DNA of 37,089 nt from Bacteroidales bacterium (GCA_016926235.1 JAFGOZ010000280.1:1-37089); one strand, 5' to 3'. Positions 25,772 to 33,076 are shown, numbered from the stretch's first letter. Translations and numbers: made by a program. The notes: generated by a model from the sequence alone, not told the origin.

Positions 25772-25858
25772 AATTCATCCGATGACTTTTTAGTTGCTTC
25801 TTTATATTTGCAATTGACCCCAGAGTCATCGGATGAATTTATAGCACGTGCTCTGGGG
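25772..25858. repeat. 16-bp perfect inverted repeat with overlapping second hairpin
   Basis: AATTCATCCGATGACT (25772-25787) is the exact reverse complement of 25824-25839, with a 36-base loop. A second pair, CCCCAGAG (25818-25825) with CTCTGGGG (25851-25858), overlaps the first by two bases, so the two stems compete. It lies just to the right of the MITE-like element. No gene or T-run is associated with it. Confidence 0.65.
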
Positions 25859-26178
25859 ACTTCCTCAATGCTATGAAGTTTAGCGATTTTGAGAAAACCA
25901 AAGGTCAAAATAACTATATTGATGAACATTTTAAAATAATTCATTATTCATTATTCGAATGTTCGGTGTTCGATATTATTTTGCAGAATATTGATACGAA
26001 GTGCCACATAAAACTAAACTGCCAATCCTCAATTAGTACATATGTTTCCGCCAAAGGTCGGACGGAGGGTGAAATGACAGGAGATAACATGATCCAATAG
26101 CTATTTCATTGATTTTTAAATGTAACTTTCTTATGAAACATTTTCAACAATTAGCAATAAGCTTTTTCTACCAGGAAA
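25859..26178. other. Intergenic stretch without a credible gene
   Basis: Short frames exist on both strands but none shows family homology, and the one that runs leftwards crosses the 16-bp inverted repeat. The text TTATTCGAATGTTCGGTGTT (25952-25971) resembles a repeated TTCG-rich motif that I recall from Bacteroidota intergenic regions. Nothing else is supported. Confidence 0.4.
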
Positions 26179-26420
26179 AACACTCGAGTTATAAGCTAAT
26201 GGCTTTTTCTGCTGAGAAAAACGCTCCCAACTATTAGTGGCTGCCTTTTTGAGTAACGAAAAATACCCCCAACTATTAGTAGCAGTCAATTTGAGTTGTA
26301 AAAAATGCTCCCAACTATTAGTGGCTGCCTTTTTAAGTAGTAAAAAACGCTCCCACTAATTAGTGGCTATATTTTTGAGTAGTAAAAAACGCTCCCACTA
26401 ATAAGTGGCTGACTTTTTCA
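26179..26420. repeat. 42-bp tandem repeat array with palindromic cores
   Basis: Five units start at 26221, 26263, 26305, 26347 and 26389, exactly 42 bp apart. A divergent unit precedes them from about 26179. Each unit has a core such as CCAACTATTAGTGG, CCACTAATTAGTGG (a perfect 14-bp palindrome) or CCACTAATAAGTGG. The core is followed by a T-tract and an A-tract. 42 bp equals four helical turns, so the cores face the same side of the DNA. A lone copy of the core lies near 29797. No reading frame spans the array. Confidence 0.85.
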
Positions 26421-26554
26421 TTGTCGATATGCCTTCCTGCAGTTATAGGAAGCCATATACAATACATTTATATTTTGAAGGAAAGATAAGGCTGAGTTTA
26501 ATTCGCCTTAAAGAGAGGCTTTAAAAAACGTTTTATGGGCATTTATCCACGCTC

Positions 26555-26634
26555 ATTCACACGTAATGAGTGAATGATGTAATTAATACATTGAATTATG
26601 TAATGGTTTCTTTGATTTTTACCTGACCTTTGTA
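26555..26634 (+). promoter_or_regulatory. Shared stress-type promoter, site 4 (envelope-stress operon)
   Basis: Half-sites TGTAAT (TAAT at 26580-26583) and TGTAATGG (TAAT at 26601-26604) lie 21 bp apart. An 18-bp spacer and the -7-like box GACCTTTGTA (26625-26634) follow. The upstream 28 bases, 26555-26582, are identical to 29851-29878 at site 5. The leader to the CsbD-like gene at 26689 would be about 50 nt. Confidence 0.65.
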
Positions 26635-26688
26635 AGGTGAAATTTTATTTACCTCTGTTACTAGTTGCAACAATTAATATCCAAAGTC

Positions 26689-26874
26689 ATGAACCAAAAA
26701 GAAATAATAGGAAATTGGAATGTACAAAAAGGTAAACTCAAACAAAAATTTGCATTCCTTACAGAAAATGACCTGATGTTTGATGAAGGTAAAGAAGATG
26801 AAATGTATGGAAGACTGCAAATTAAGTTGGGTAAAACCAAAGAAGAATTGCATAATTTAATTAACGAACTATAA
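26689..26874 (+). CDS. CsbD-like stress miniprotein (copy 3)
   Basis: 61 residues: GNWNVQKGKLKQKFAFL, ENDLMFDEGKEDEMYGR and LGKTKEELHNLINEL, the CsbD-like pattern shared with three other genes here. The start at 26689 is chosen over an in-frame ATG at 26665, since it gives the family's usual length. It is the first gene after promoter site 4 and heads a run of seven same-strand genes that encode small membrane and stress proteins. Confidence 0.82.
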   Translation: MNQKEIIGNWNVQKGKLKQKFAFLTENDLMFDEGKEDEMYGRLQIKLGKTKEELHNLINEL

Positions 26875-26932
26875 AATATAGATTCACTTATTTAAATTAA
26901 ACATTTTGCTTTATTCGCTAAATTCAAAAATC

Positions 26933-27091
26933 ATGAAAAATCTACTTTATGTAATTGCCGGATTATTGGTGCTTATCTGGATAATTCTTTTTAAACCGTC
27001 ATCAAGTGTTCATTTATGGCTTGCATTTGCGGGCTTAGTTATTCTAATCAGGATAGTTTTCGACAAAAAATTATCAAATAAAAAACAATAG
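26933..27091 (+). CDS. lmo0937-like small membrane protein
   Basis: 52 residues: LLYVIAGLLVLIWIILF and HLWLAFAGLVILIRIVF are two membrane helices, followed by a basic tail KKLSNKKQ. The start at 26933 is preferred to an ATG at 26906, since the family begins just before the first helix. It belongs to the operon of site 4. Function unknown; probably a stress-induced inner-membrane miniprotein. Confidence 0.75.
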   Translation: MKNLLYVIAGLLVLIWIILFKPSSSVHLWLAFAGLVILIRIVFDKKLSNKKQ

Positions 27092-27116
27092 ACGCGAAAT
27101 ATTTTAAATAAAAATC

Positions 27117-27287
27117 ATGGGAAATTTACTTTACACCATTGCTGTAATTTTGATAATAGTATGGTTAATCGGATTTATTGGTCTGCATGCCGGAGGTATT
27201 ATACACATTCTTCTTGTAATTGCTATTGTTGCAGTTATAATCAGACTTATTTCAGGGACGAAAAATTTTATAAAATCAAAAAAATAG
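27117..27287 (+). CDS. lmo0937-family small membrane protein
   Basis: A 56-residue ORF starting MGNLLYTIAVILIIVWLIGF, with a second helix HILLVIAIVAVIIRLIS and a basic C-terminus (KNFIKSKK). This is the closest match here to the classic lmo0937 pattern (NLLY-x-IAVIL-x-I-x-W-x-IGF). It starts 25 bp after the previous gene stop and 25 bp before the YtxH gene, so it is in the same operon. Confidence 0.85.
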   Translation: MGNLLYTIAVILIIVWLIGFIGLHAGGIIHILLVIAIVAVIIRLISGTKNFIKSKK

Positions 27288-27312
27288 TAATAATCATTTA
27301 AAAAACAAAATT

Positions 27313-27579
27313 ATGAGCTCAGGGAAAGTATTATTAGGTGTATTGGCTGGCGTTGCTGCCGGCGCAATGATTGGGGTTTTATTTGCTCCTGCAAAAGGAT
27401 CGAAAACACGAAAAAAAATAGCTAAAAAGAGCGAAGATTACGCCGATTCGTTAAAGGATAAATTCAATGAATTTGTTGAAAGCATCCATCAAAAATTTGA
27501 ACAGGTAAAGGAAGAGGTATCAGACTTTGCTGAAGAGAAAAAGGCCAAATCAGAAGAAGCGAAAACTGCCAGGGGGTAA
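27313..27579 (+). CDS. YtxH-domain protein
   Basis: 88 residues. A Gly/Ala-rich membrane helix (VLLGVLAGVAAGAMIGVLFAPAKGSKTRKKI), typical of YtxH, precedes a charged coiled-coil tail (FVESIHQKFEQVKEEVSDF). YtxH-like proteins are general-stress proteins of the cell envelope. The stop is 4 bp before the next start. Part of the site 4 operon. Confidence 0.88.
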   Translation: MSSGKVLLGVLAGVAAGAMIGVLFAPAKGSKTRKKIAKKSEDYADSLKDKFNEFVESIHQKFEQVKEEVSDFAEEKKAKSEEAKTARG

Positions 27580-27583
27580 ACCT

Positions 27584-27925
27584 ATGAAGGACGATGTAAA
27601 CATATTTGAATTACTGATAAAAAGTGCTGCTGAATATGGCAAAACAAGCTATGAATTGGTCAAACTTAAAGCAATTGATAAAATATCAGATATTGTTTCG
27701 TCCTTTATACCACATTCGGTTGTCTTGTTTTTAATAGTGCTATTCATGCTTTTTCTCAACATTGGAATAGCTTTTTGGCTTGGAGAAATCTTTGGCAGCA
27801 CATTTTATGGTTTCTTTGCACTGGCAGCTTTTTATGGCCTTGTGATAATTATTTTACATTTCTTCATGCATAAATGGCTCAAAAGGAAAATTTACAATTT
27901 TATTATTAAACAGGTGCTTAAATAA
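27584..27925 (+). CDS. Holin-superfamily III-like small membrane protein
   Basis: 113 residues from the ATG at 27584; an in-frame ATG at 27527 would overlap YtxH. An amphipathic N-terminal helix (NIFELLIKSAAEYGKTSYEL) is followed by two long membrane helices (VVLFLIVLFMLFLNIGIAF, FYGFFALAAFYGLVIIILHFF) and a basic tail. This layout resembles the phage-holin superfamily III (PF07332-like) domain found in non-phage stress operons. No phage genes are nearby. Its partner genes suggest a membrane-stress role. Confidence 0.75.
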   Translation: MKDDVNIFELLIKSAAEYGKTSYELVKLKAIDKISDIVSSFIPHSVVLFLIVLFMLFLNIGIAFWLGEIFGSTFYGFFALAAFYGLVIIILHFFMHKWLKRKIYNFIIKQVLK

Positions 27926-27932
27926 AAACCTC

Positions 27933-28331
27933 ATGGAGAAAATAACTACTGCAGCCGGGCTTAAAAATGCAATTCAATTATTAGAAATTGAGCAAGCTGA
28001 AAATGGGAAGTTATTGAAGGAACAATTACACTTCACTATTGAGAGTTTCAGACCTGTTAATATACTAAAGAGAACCTTGAAAAACCTTGCTTCATCACCC
28101 TGTTTGATCACTCAAATATTGGGAGCTGCAACAGGCTTGGTTACCGGCTATATCTCAAAAAAAACAATTGGGAAGGTATCCGGTCATAAAGCTGAAAAAT
28201 TATTGGATTCTGTTTTGCAGTACGGTATTGTCAGTGTTTTTAATAAACATCAGGAAAATATTAAAATCTTGGGGCTTTTTATGTTTCAACGTTTGTTTGG
28301 CAAAAGAGAAAAAGAACCATTTTCTTCTTGA
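27933..28331 (+). CDS. Uncharacterised protein of the envelope-stress operon
   Basis: 132 residues. An N-terminal helical part (EIEQAENGKLLKEQLHFTIESFRPVNILKRTL is one amphipathic helix region) precedes a Gly-rich hydrophobic segment (ITQILGAATGLVTGYIS). The C-terminal part is basic. It starts 7 bp after the holin-like gene. I do not recognise a family with certainty; the layout resembles small membrane-associated proteins that accompany YtxH and holin-like genes in Bacteroidota. Confidence 0.7.
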   Translation: MEKITTAAGLKNAIQLLEIEQAENGKLLKEQLHFTIESFRPVNILKRTLKNLASSPCLITQILGAATGLVTGYISKKTIGKVSGHKAEKLLDSVLQYGIVSVFNKHQENIKILGLFMFQRLFGKREKEPFSS

Positions 28332-28415
28332 TCGGAGTATATAGTTTAATACCAAAAGTAAACTGTAAACGGTTTTCATTATAAACATGGTTAAACACTT
28401 ATAAAATAGAAATCT

Positions 28416-29525
28416 GTGGTTTCAAATAAGGAAATAAAATTGCCATTTTACGCAAGATTTACCATATTTCTTATTGGCATATTTGTCATGTTAATAATAT
28501 TATATATTGCTCAGAATATTTTGATCCCTCTTGTTATAGCCATGATTATTGCAGTCATGCTGCACCCCGTGGTAATTTTTTTTCGGAGATTCAGAATCCA
28601 CAGGATCCTCGCTATTGTAATTACAATATTGCTTGCCCTTGCTATTATTGCCGTGTTTGGGGCATTGTTGTATTCACAGGCCAGCCGGTTTATAGAATCA
28701 TTGCCCATACTTATCAATAAATTTACCGAGCTGATCAACCAAACTGTCACCTGGATTTCCCAATATTTTAACATAAATCCCGTAAAGATTCACGACTGGA
28801 TAGCAAATACAAAAGAATCTTACCTAATTACGAGCAGGGCTTCAATAGGTCAAACCCTTGTCGATGTGGGTAGTGGACTGGTGGTATTGGTATTAATTCC
28901 TGTTTACATTTTTATGATATTATTCTACCAACCCCTCTTGCTCGAATTTTTTCGAAGGCTTTTTGGTAAAAGCAACCGCACGGAAGTGAGCGAAATAATA
29001 GTACAGATAAAATTATTGATACAGCGTTACCTTATTGGACTGCTCATTGAAGCGGCAATAGTAGCTACATTATACTCTATTGGCCTCTTAATTTTGGGAA
29101 TAGAATATGCAATAATGCTCGGTATTATTGGGGCAATTCTCAACCTTATTCCTTATATTGGATCAATGATTGCGGCCTCATTGCCTATGATAATTGCTTT
29201 ACTAACAAAATCATCCCCCTGGTATGCTTTGTTAGTTATGGCAGTGTATATTTTCATACAACTAATTGATAATAACTACCTCGTTCCTAAAATAGTTGCC
29301 TCAAAAGTAAAAATCAATGCACTATTATCAATAATAGTCGTTATTATAGGAAATGCATTATGGGATATCCCCGGTATGCTCCTTTCCATACCACTTATTG
29401 CCATAATAAAACTCATTTTTGACCATATTGAACCTTTAAAACCATGGGGATATCTTTTAGGTGACAACATGCCCCCATTATCAAAAGTTAAACCGTTTTT
29501 TGAAAAACGGAAATCAATAAGTTGA
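28416..29525 (+). CDS. AI-2E family permease
   Basis: 369 residues, begun with GTG (MVSNKEIKLPFYARF); no in-frame ATG lies upstream before a stop. About eight membrane helices are visible, with the family features of a central soluble loop (about 105-165), GIEYAIMLGIIGAILNLIPYIGSMIAA and IQLIDNNYLVPKIVASKVKINALLSIIVV. AI-2E proteins are polytopic exporters; some are proton-driven and linked to stress or quorum-sensing molecule transport. The substrate here is unknown. It closes the seven-gene operon. Confidence 0.92.
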   Translation: MVSNKEIKLPFYARFTIFLIGIFVMLIILYIAQNILIPLVIAMIIAVMLHPVVIFFRRFRIHRILAIVITILLALAIIAVFGALLYSQASRFIESLPILINKFTELINQTVTWISQYFNINPVKIHDWIANTKESYLITSRASIGQTLVDVGSGLVVLVLIPVYIFMILFYQPLLLEFFRRLFGKSNRTEVSEIIVQIKLLIQRYLIGLLIEAAIVATLYSIGLLILGIEYAIMLGIIGAILNLIPYIGSMIAASLPMIIALLTKSSPWYALLVMAVYIFIQLIDNNYLVPKIVASKVKINALLSIIVVIIGNALWDIPGMLLSIPLIAIIKLIFDHIEPLKPWGYLLGDNMPPLSKVKPFFEKRKSIS

Positions 29526-29635
29526 GTTATCCCTGATATAAGTTGGCTGAGTACCCGCCTGACCAAACAAATGGTAATTGATTTGAATGGATTGTTATTG
29601 TTATCTGAAGCTGCCATATTACAGGTTTATATCTC

Positions 29636-29834
29636 ACACTTTTTGGCTTGATCCATAAAGTAACAACAAAATCAAGACGAAATGAACCCCGGGCAATCCA
29701 TCAGGCCACCTTACCGCTTCTGCGATTGTTAATCTGTAAAACATCCTTAAAGCTCCAATCAAAGTTTGCTAATGGCCAACAGCCACTGGCTGGTTTTCAA
29801 CTATTAGTGGCTGGCCTTTTGATTAGAAATAATT
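29636..29834. repeat. Intergenic repeat remnant with a lone copy of the 42-bp array core
   Basis: CAACTATTAGTGGCTGG (29798-29814) followed by CCTTTTGATTAG matches the array unit at 26221. A degenerate neighbour (CTAATGGCCAACAGCCACTGG) lies just before it. Further left, CTTTTTGGCTTGATCCATAA and the CCCCGGGCAATCCATCAGGCC stretch resemble a dispersed Bacteroidota repeat that I recall, with no coding capacity. The frame across 29648-29836 is not credible. The rest of the 29526-29850 gap shows nothing else. Confidence 0.5.
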
Positions 29835-29850
29835 AGTAACCGCCTAACTA

Positions 29851-29929
29851 ATTCACACGTAATGAGTGAATGATGTAACTTATTCCTAAAGTAATGTAAT
29901 GCTTTCTGAAACACTATGACGTAACTTTG
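29851..29929 (+). promoter_or_regulatory. Shared stress-type promoter, site 5 (coiled-coil lipoprotein)
   Basis: Half-sites TGTAAC (TAAC at 29876-29879) and TGTAATGC (TAAT at 29897-29900) lie 21 bp apart. A 19-bp spacer follows, then the -7-like box TAACTTTG (29922-29929), a full match to TAnnTTTG. The first 28 bases, 29851-29878, are identical to 26555-26582. The leader to the lipoprotein start at 29960 would be about 25 nt. Confidence 0.7.
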
Positions 29930-29959
29930 TTAGCATATTCATACATATAAATATTAATC

Positions 29960-30409
29960 ATGAAAAATAAATTACTAATTCTTGCTTTATCAGTGTTTAT
30001 GGCAGGAACAATATTAAACGGCTGCAAGTCATCTGCTGACAAAGTTGAAGATGCACAAATGAAAGTACAGGATGCTGAAGATAAAGTAAAAGAAGCAAGA
30101 CTACAGCTTGATCAGGCTGTGAAAGATTCCATTATTAAATTTAAAGAAGAATCTGAAGAAAAGATCAGTGAGCAGGAAAATATCATAGCTGAATTTAAAG
30201 AAAAACTAATAAATGAGAAAAAGGCAAACAGGGCCATATACGAAAAGAAATTGGCTGAGCTGGAACAAAAGAACAGTGAAATGAAAGCCAAGCTGGAGCA
30301 ATACAGGGAAGAAGAGCAGGACAAATGGTCAGCTTTTAAAGATGATTTCAATCATGATATGGAAGAACTTGGGAAAGCGCTGAAAAACTTCTCCATTGAA
30401 AATCAATAA
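29960..30409 (+). CDS. Coiled-coil lipoprotein
   Basis: 149 residues. The lipobox end TILNGC places the lipidated Cys at 22. The remainder is one long charged coiled coil (about 28-140, heptads such as VEDAQMKVQDAEDKVKEARLQLD and KKLAELEQKNSEMKAKLEQ). This resembles Lpp-like or spacer lipoproteins of the periplasm, but no specific family is recognised. It is monocistronic, flanked by promoter site 5 and an intrinsic terminator about 100 bp downstream. Confidence 0.82.
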   Translation: MKNKLLILALSVFMAGTILNGCKSSADKVEDAQMKVQDAEDKVKEARLQLDQAVKDSIIKFKEESEEKISEQENIIAEFKEKLINEKKANRAIYEKKLAELEQKNSEMKAKLEQYREEEQDKWSAFKDDFNHDMEELGKALKNFSIENQ

Positions 30410-30511
30410 AAAGATTACCTGTTTAACATATCAGATTTCGTTCTAATGCATAATTGTTAACAAATTTAGGTTTATTAGTAAGGATTCAATGTTGTATAGT
30501 TAATCTTTTCA

Positions 30512-30546
30512 CCTTCCGTCCTCCAGCTGAAGGACGGAAGGTTTTT
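30512..30546 (+). terminator. Intrinsic terminator after the coiled-coil lipoprotein
   Basis: CCTTCCGTCCT (30512-30522) pairs perfectly with AGGACGGAAGG (30531-30541) over an 8-base loop and runs into TTTTT (30542-30546). It lies 102 bp after the lipoprotein stop and 81 bp before CsbD copy 4. A weak promoter-like TAATGC-N17-TAGGTTTA at 30444-30474 lies just upstream, so it could also act as a leader attenuator for the CsbD-SPFH pair. Confidence 0.9.
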
Positions 30547-30627
30547 CTCAGGTAACCGAAATTGTCTAATGATCTGCTACGATTATTTCAGCAATTCCGA
30601 TATTTCATTATTCAAAGACTATTACAA

Positions 30628-30813
30628 ATGGAACAATATATAAAACCGGGTTACTGGGATGAACTCAAAATAAAACTTAAAACCAAATATCCCCAATTAA
30701 CAGATGCAGACCTGCTCATTTCAGATGGCAATGAGTATCTCATGTTGCGGATGATTGAGTATAAGCTTCACTTAACAACACAAGAGATGCAGAAAATAAT
30801 TGAAGAATTATAA
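30628..30813 (+). CDS. CsbD-like stress miniprotein (copy 4)
   Basis: 61 residues from the ATG at 30628; an upstream in-frame ATG at 30562 gives an unsupported extension. GYWDELKIKLKTKYPQLTDADLLISDGNEY and KLHLTTQEMQKIIEEL align with the other three copies. It precedes SPFH copy 2 by 49 bp, the same arrangement and spacing (48 bp) as copy 1 with SPFH copy 1, so the pair is duplicated. Confidence 0.8.
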   Translation: MEQYIKPGYWDELKIKLKTKYPQLTDADLLISDGNEYLMLRMIEYKLHLTTQEMQKIIEEL

Positions 30814-30862
30814 CCTGTATTCTCCTTTTGTAGTCATAATTTATTAATGAAAGGAAATGAAA

Positions 30863-31729
30863 ATGAACTATCTGTATTTAATAATTCCTGTCGCCTTATT
30901 TTTCCTTATAGGAATAAGAATAGTGCGGCCAACCCAACGTGGTTTAATTGAGCGTTTGGGAAAGTACAACCATTTTGCCAATCCGGGATTTCACTGGATA
31001 ATCCCGATTATCGACAGGTTATTTGTTGTAAATGTAACCGAACAGATGGTAGATGCCGATCCCCAGGAAATAATCACCAACGACAACCTGAATGCAAGTG
31101 TTGATGCACAAGTCTATTTCAGGGTTAAATCTGATGAAGCAAGTGTGAAAGGGGCTATCTACAATGTAAATAATTACACCTGGCAGATTGTTAATCTTGC
31201 TCGCACTACCTTGCGTAACATAATTGGGACCCTTACCCTGAAATCTGCCAATAGCGAACGGGGCAAAATAAACGCAGATTTATATAAAACACTGCATAAT
31301 GAAACCCAGAGCTGGGGCATTGAAATAATCCGGACAGAATTGAAACAGATTGACCCGCCAAAAGATGTGCAGGAAACCATGAATAAAGTGGTGAAAGCAG
31401 AAAATGAAAAAATTGCAGCCATTGATTCTGCTACTGCTGCTGAAACGGTTGCAGACGGTGTGAAACGTGCAAAAATTAAAGAGGCAGAAGGCTTTAAACA
31501 ATCGAGGATATTGCATGCAGAAGGTGAAGCTGAAGCCATTAGACTGGTTAATGCAGCAGCAGATAAGTATTTTGTAGGTAATGCACAGCTATTACGCAAA
31601 TTGGAAGCCCTGGAAACATCGCTTACAACGAATGCAAAAATAGTGGTACCTACCGGAACCGAATTGGTGAACATTATTGGTGAAATGGCAGGGATTGTAC
31701 CCCTGTATAAGCGAGAAAAAGAAGTGTGA
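30863..31729 (+). CDS. SPFH/band-7 membrane protein, slipin-like (copy 2)
   Basis: 288 residues, aligned end to end with the product of 14898-15764 and, by eye, about nine in ten residues identical. The membrane helix, the RPTQRGLIERLGKY segment, the band-7 domain and the AEGEAEAIRLV helix are all retained. Most differences lie in the first 45 and last 40 residues. The start at 30863 matches copy 1; an ATG two codons earlier (30857) is possible. The universal stress protein gene follows after 115 bp, where copy 1 is followed by the dehydrogenase. Confidence 0.93.
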   Translation: MNYLYLIIPVALFFLIGIRIVRPTQRGLIERLGKYNHFANPGFHWIIPIIDRLFVVNVTEQMVDADPQEIITNDNLNASVDAQVYFRVKSDEASVKGAIYNVNNYTWQIVNLARTTLRNIIGTLTLKSANSERGKINADLYKTLHNETQSWGIEIIRTELKQIDPPKDVQETMNKVVKAENEKIAAIDSATAAETVADGVKRAKIKEAEGFKQSRILHAEGEAEAIRLVNAAADKYFVGNAQLLRKLEALETSLTTNAKIVVPTGTELVNIIGEMAGIVPLYKREKEV

Positions 31730-31844
31730 TCTTTTGGAACATTGTAAGTTTATTATAATTGGAGCCATTGTTTATCAAGCATTATAAACACTCCTGATTT
31801 TTCTTTTACTATAAAGAGGAGATAAATAATTAAACATCCAGACA

Positions 31845-32312
31845 ATGAAGAATGTATTAATTGCACTTGATTATGATCCGAGCGCTGAAAAAGTAGCAGA
31901 AACGGGATTTCTTTTAGCGAAGTCAATGGGAGGTAATGTGACATTGTTGCATGTACTTGCTGATCCTACGTATTATGCTTCAATGGGACATATCGTTATA
32001 ATGGGATTCTCCGGTCACCTTGATACGAATAATATACCATTGGAAAAAATGGGAGACCCTGAAAAAATATCCTCGCTGTTTCTTGAAAAAGCGAAACAGC
32101 AACTTGGCGATATAAACATTCAAACCCTGGCAATAGATGGTGATACTGCTGAAGCAATATTAAATACAGCAAATGACTTGCATATTGATATAATTATTAT
32201 GGGATCTCACAGCAGGAGGTGGCATGAAAATAAAGCTATGGGAAGTGTCACGGAATTTGTATTAAAAAGAACAACCATCCCGGTGATAATTATTCCGACG
32301 GGTAAGCAATAG
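31845..32312 (+). CDS. Universal stress protein (UspA family)
   Basis: 155 residues, single Usp domain: NVLIALDYDPSAEKVAETGFLLA at the N-terminus, ADPTYYASM in the middle and a C-terminal IIIMGSHSRRWHENKAMGSVTEFVLKRT. The ATP-binding loop is normally G-x2-G-x9-GS; here the second glycine is a serine (GSHS), so nucleotide binding may be weakened. It lies downstream of SPFH copy 2 with its own possible promoter in the 115-bp gap. Confidence 0.92.
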   Translation: MKNVLIALDYDPSAEKVAETGFLLAKSMGGNVTLLHVLADPTYYASMGHIVIMGFSGHLDTNNIPLEKMGDPEKISSLFLEKAKQQLGDINIQTLAIDGDTAEAILNTANDLHIDIIIMGSHSRRWHENKAMGSVTEFVLKRTTIPVIIIPTGKQ

Positions 32313-32424
32313 ATTTGAAATGGCTAATAAGTCTGGTCTATAACAAATGTTTAGTTATATTTCACATAAGTATAGATAAAATATAATAATTAAACATATC
32401 TTAGCAAATTATTAAATTACTAAT

Positions 32425-32616
32425 ATGAACAAAGGAACAGTAAAATTTTATAATGATTCGAAAGGATTCGGGTTTATAAAAGACGTAGAAACAGAAAAGG
32501 AGTATTTCGTTCATTCCTCCGGTTTAAAAGACAGGATCAAGGAGAATGATGAAGTAACTTTTGATTTGGCTGAAGGAAAAAAGGGATTAAATGCAGTGAA
32601 TGTTAAGAGGGTTTAA
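32425..32616 (+). CDS. Cold-shock domain protein
   Basis: 63 residues, one cold-shock domain. RNP1 is KGFGFIKD and RNP2 is EYFVHSSGL; the N-terminus MNKGTVKFYNDSKGFGF is standard and the length matches CspA-type proteins. It acts as an RNA chaperone. A 112-bp AT-rich leader separates it from the Usp gene. A small Lys-rich gene lies downstream on the opposite strand. Confidence 0.95.
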   Translation: MNKGTVKFYNDSKGFGFIKDVETEKEYFVHSSGLKDRIKENDEVTFDLAEGKKGLNAVNVKRV

Positions 32617-32950
32617 TTCTTCTATAACGCACAATCATGATAGGTTAATTGCTTTACCAGAATAGCTAAACGTATTACGCATACGCTCATTTTGGACTTA
32701 GCTTCCGGGTAAATCAGGTAAGTGTATTCTAATATTACAATGGCTTGTTCGAAGAATGTACTATTTCTTTTGAGCCTGACTAATAATTTTAGGTTTGTGA
32801 GCTAAATTATACGGAAGTAAAAATTAATGCGTTAAAACTGCATTATGATTTTATTCCGTTTTCCATTTCCCGTTTAAAAGGCTGATTCGCTGATAATCCT
32901 TAGATAAGCATCCAATATTGATATTTATCTCAGGCAGGATTGAAGATGCC
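32617..32950. other. Intergenic stretch between convergent genes
   Basis: No gene is seen. A small hairpin, CGTAT-TACGC-ATACG (32671-32685), is the only visible structure. It is not followed by a T-run. This gap separates the cold-shock gene from the convergent Lys-rich miniprotein gene. Confidence 0.4.
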
Positions 32951-33076
32951 TTATAATTTGTTGGGATTGTTTTTCTCAGCCTTTTTTGCAGCTTTTACTG
33001 CCCTTTTTTCTTTCAGGCTTTTTACAGGTACTTTCTTGGTATTCTTCTTTTCTTTTCCTTCTTTTTCTTTTGACAT
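32951..33076 (-). CDS. Lys-rich miniprotein
   Basis: A 41-residue ORF: MSKEKEGKEKKNTKKVPVKS followed by LKEKRAVKAAKKAEKNNPNKL. About 40 percent lysine, no hydrophobic segment. Similar tiny basic proteins often accompany cold-shock genes in Bacteroidota, here 335 bp away and convergent. It lies 31 bp downstream of the histidine kinase stop on the same strand, so it may be co-transcribed. Nucleic-acid binding is plausible. The frame on the opposite strand (32940-33125) is only its hydrophobic shadow. Confidence 0.6.
   Translation of the reverse strand: MSKEKEGKEKKNTKKVPVKSLKEKRAVKAAKKAEKNNPNKL

Noticed and set aside
25756..25944. A 62-codon minus-strand frame across the 16-bp inverted repeat
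   Set aside because: It has no family resemblance, its C-terminal half is made by the repeat itself (the SSD motif occurs twice), and it lacks an upstream signal.
26179..26420. CRISPR array
   Set aside because: The unit is a contiguous 42-bp tandem repeat with no unique spacers of constant length, and no cas genes are nearby.
27584..27925. Prophage holin
   Set aside because: No lysis, structural or integrase genes are present; the neighbours are stress proteins, so the holin-like fold probably has a cellular role.
29648..29836. A 62-codon plus-strand frame between AI-2E and the lipoprotein
   Set aside because: It covers repeat-like text and the lone array core, has low-complexity composition and no homology that I recognise.
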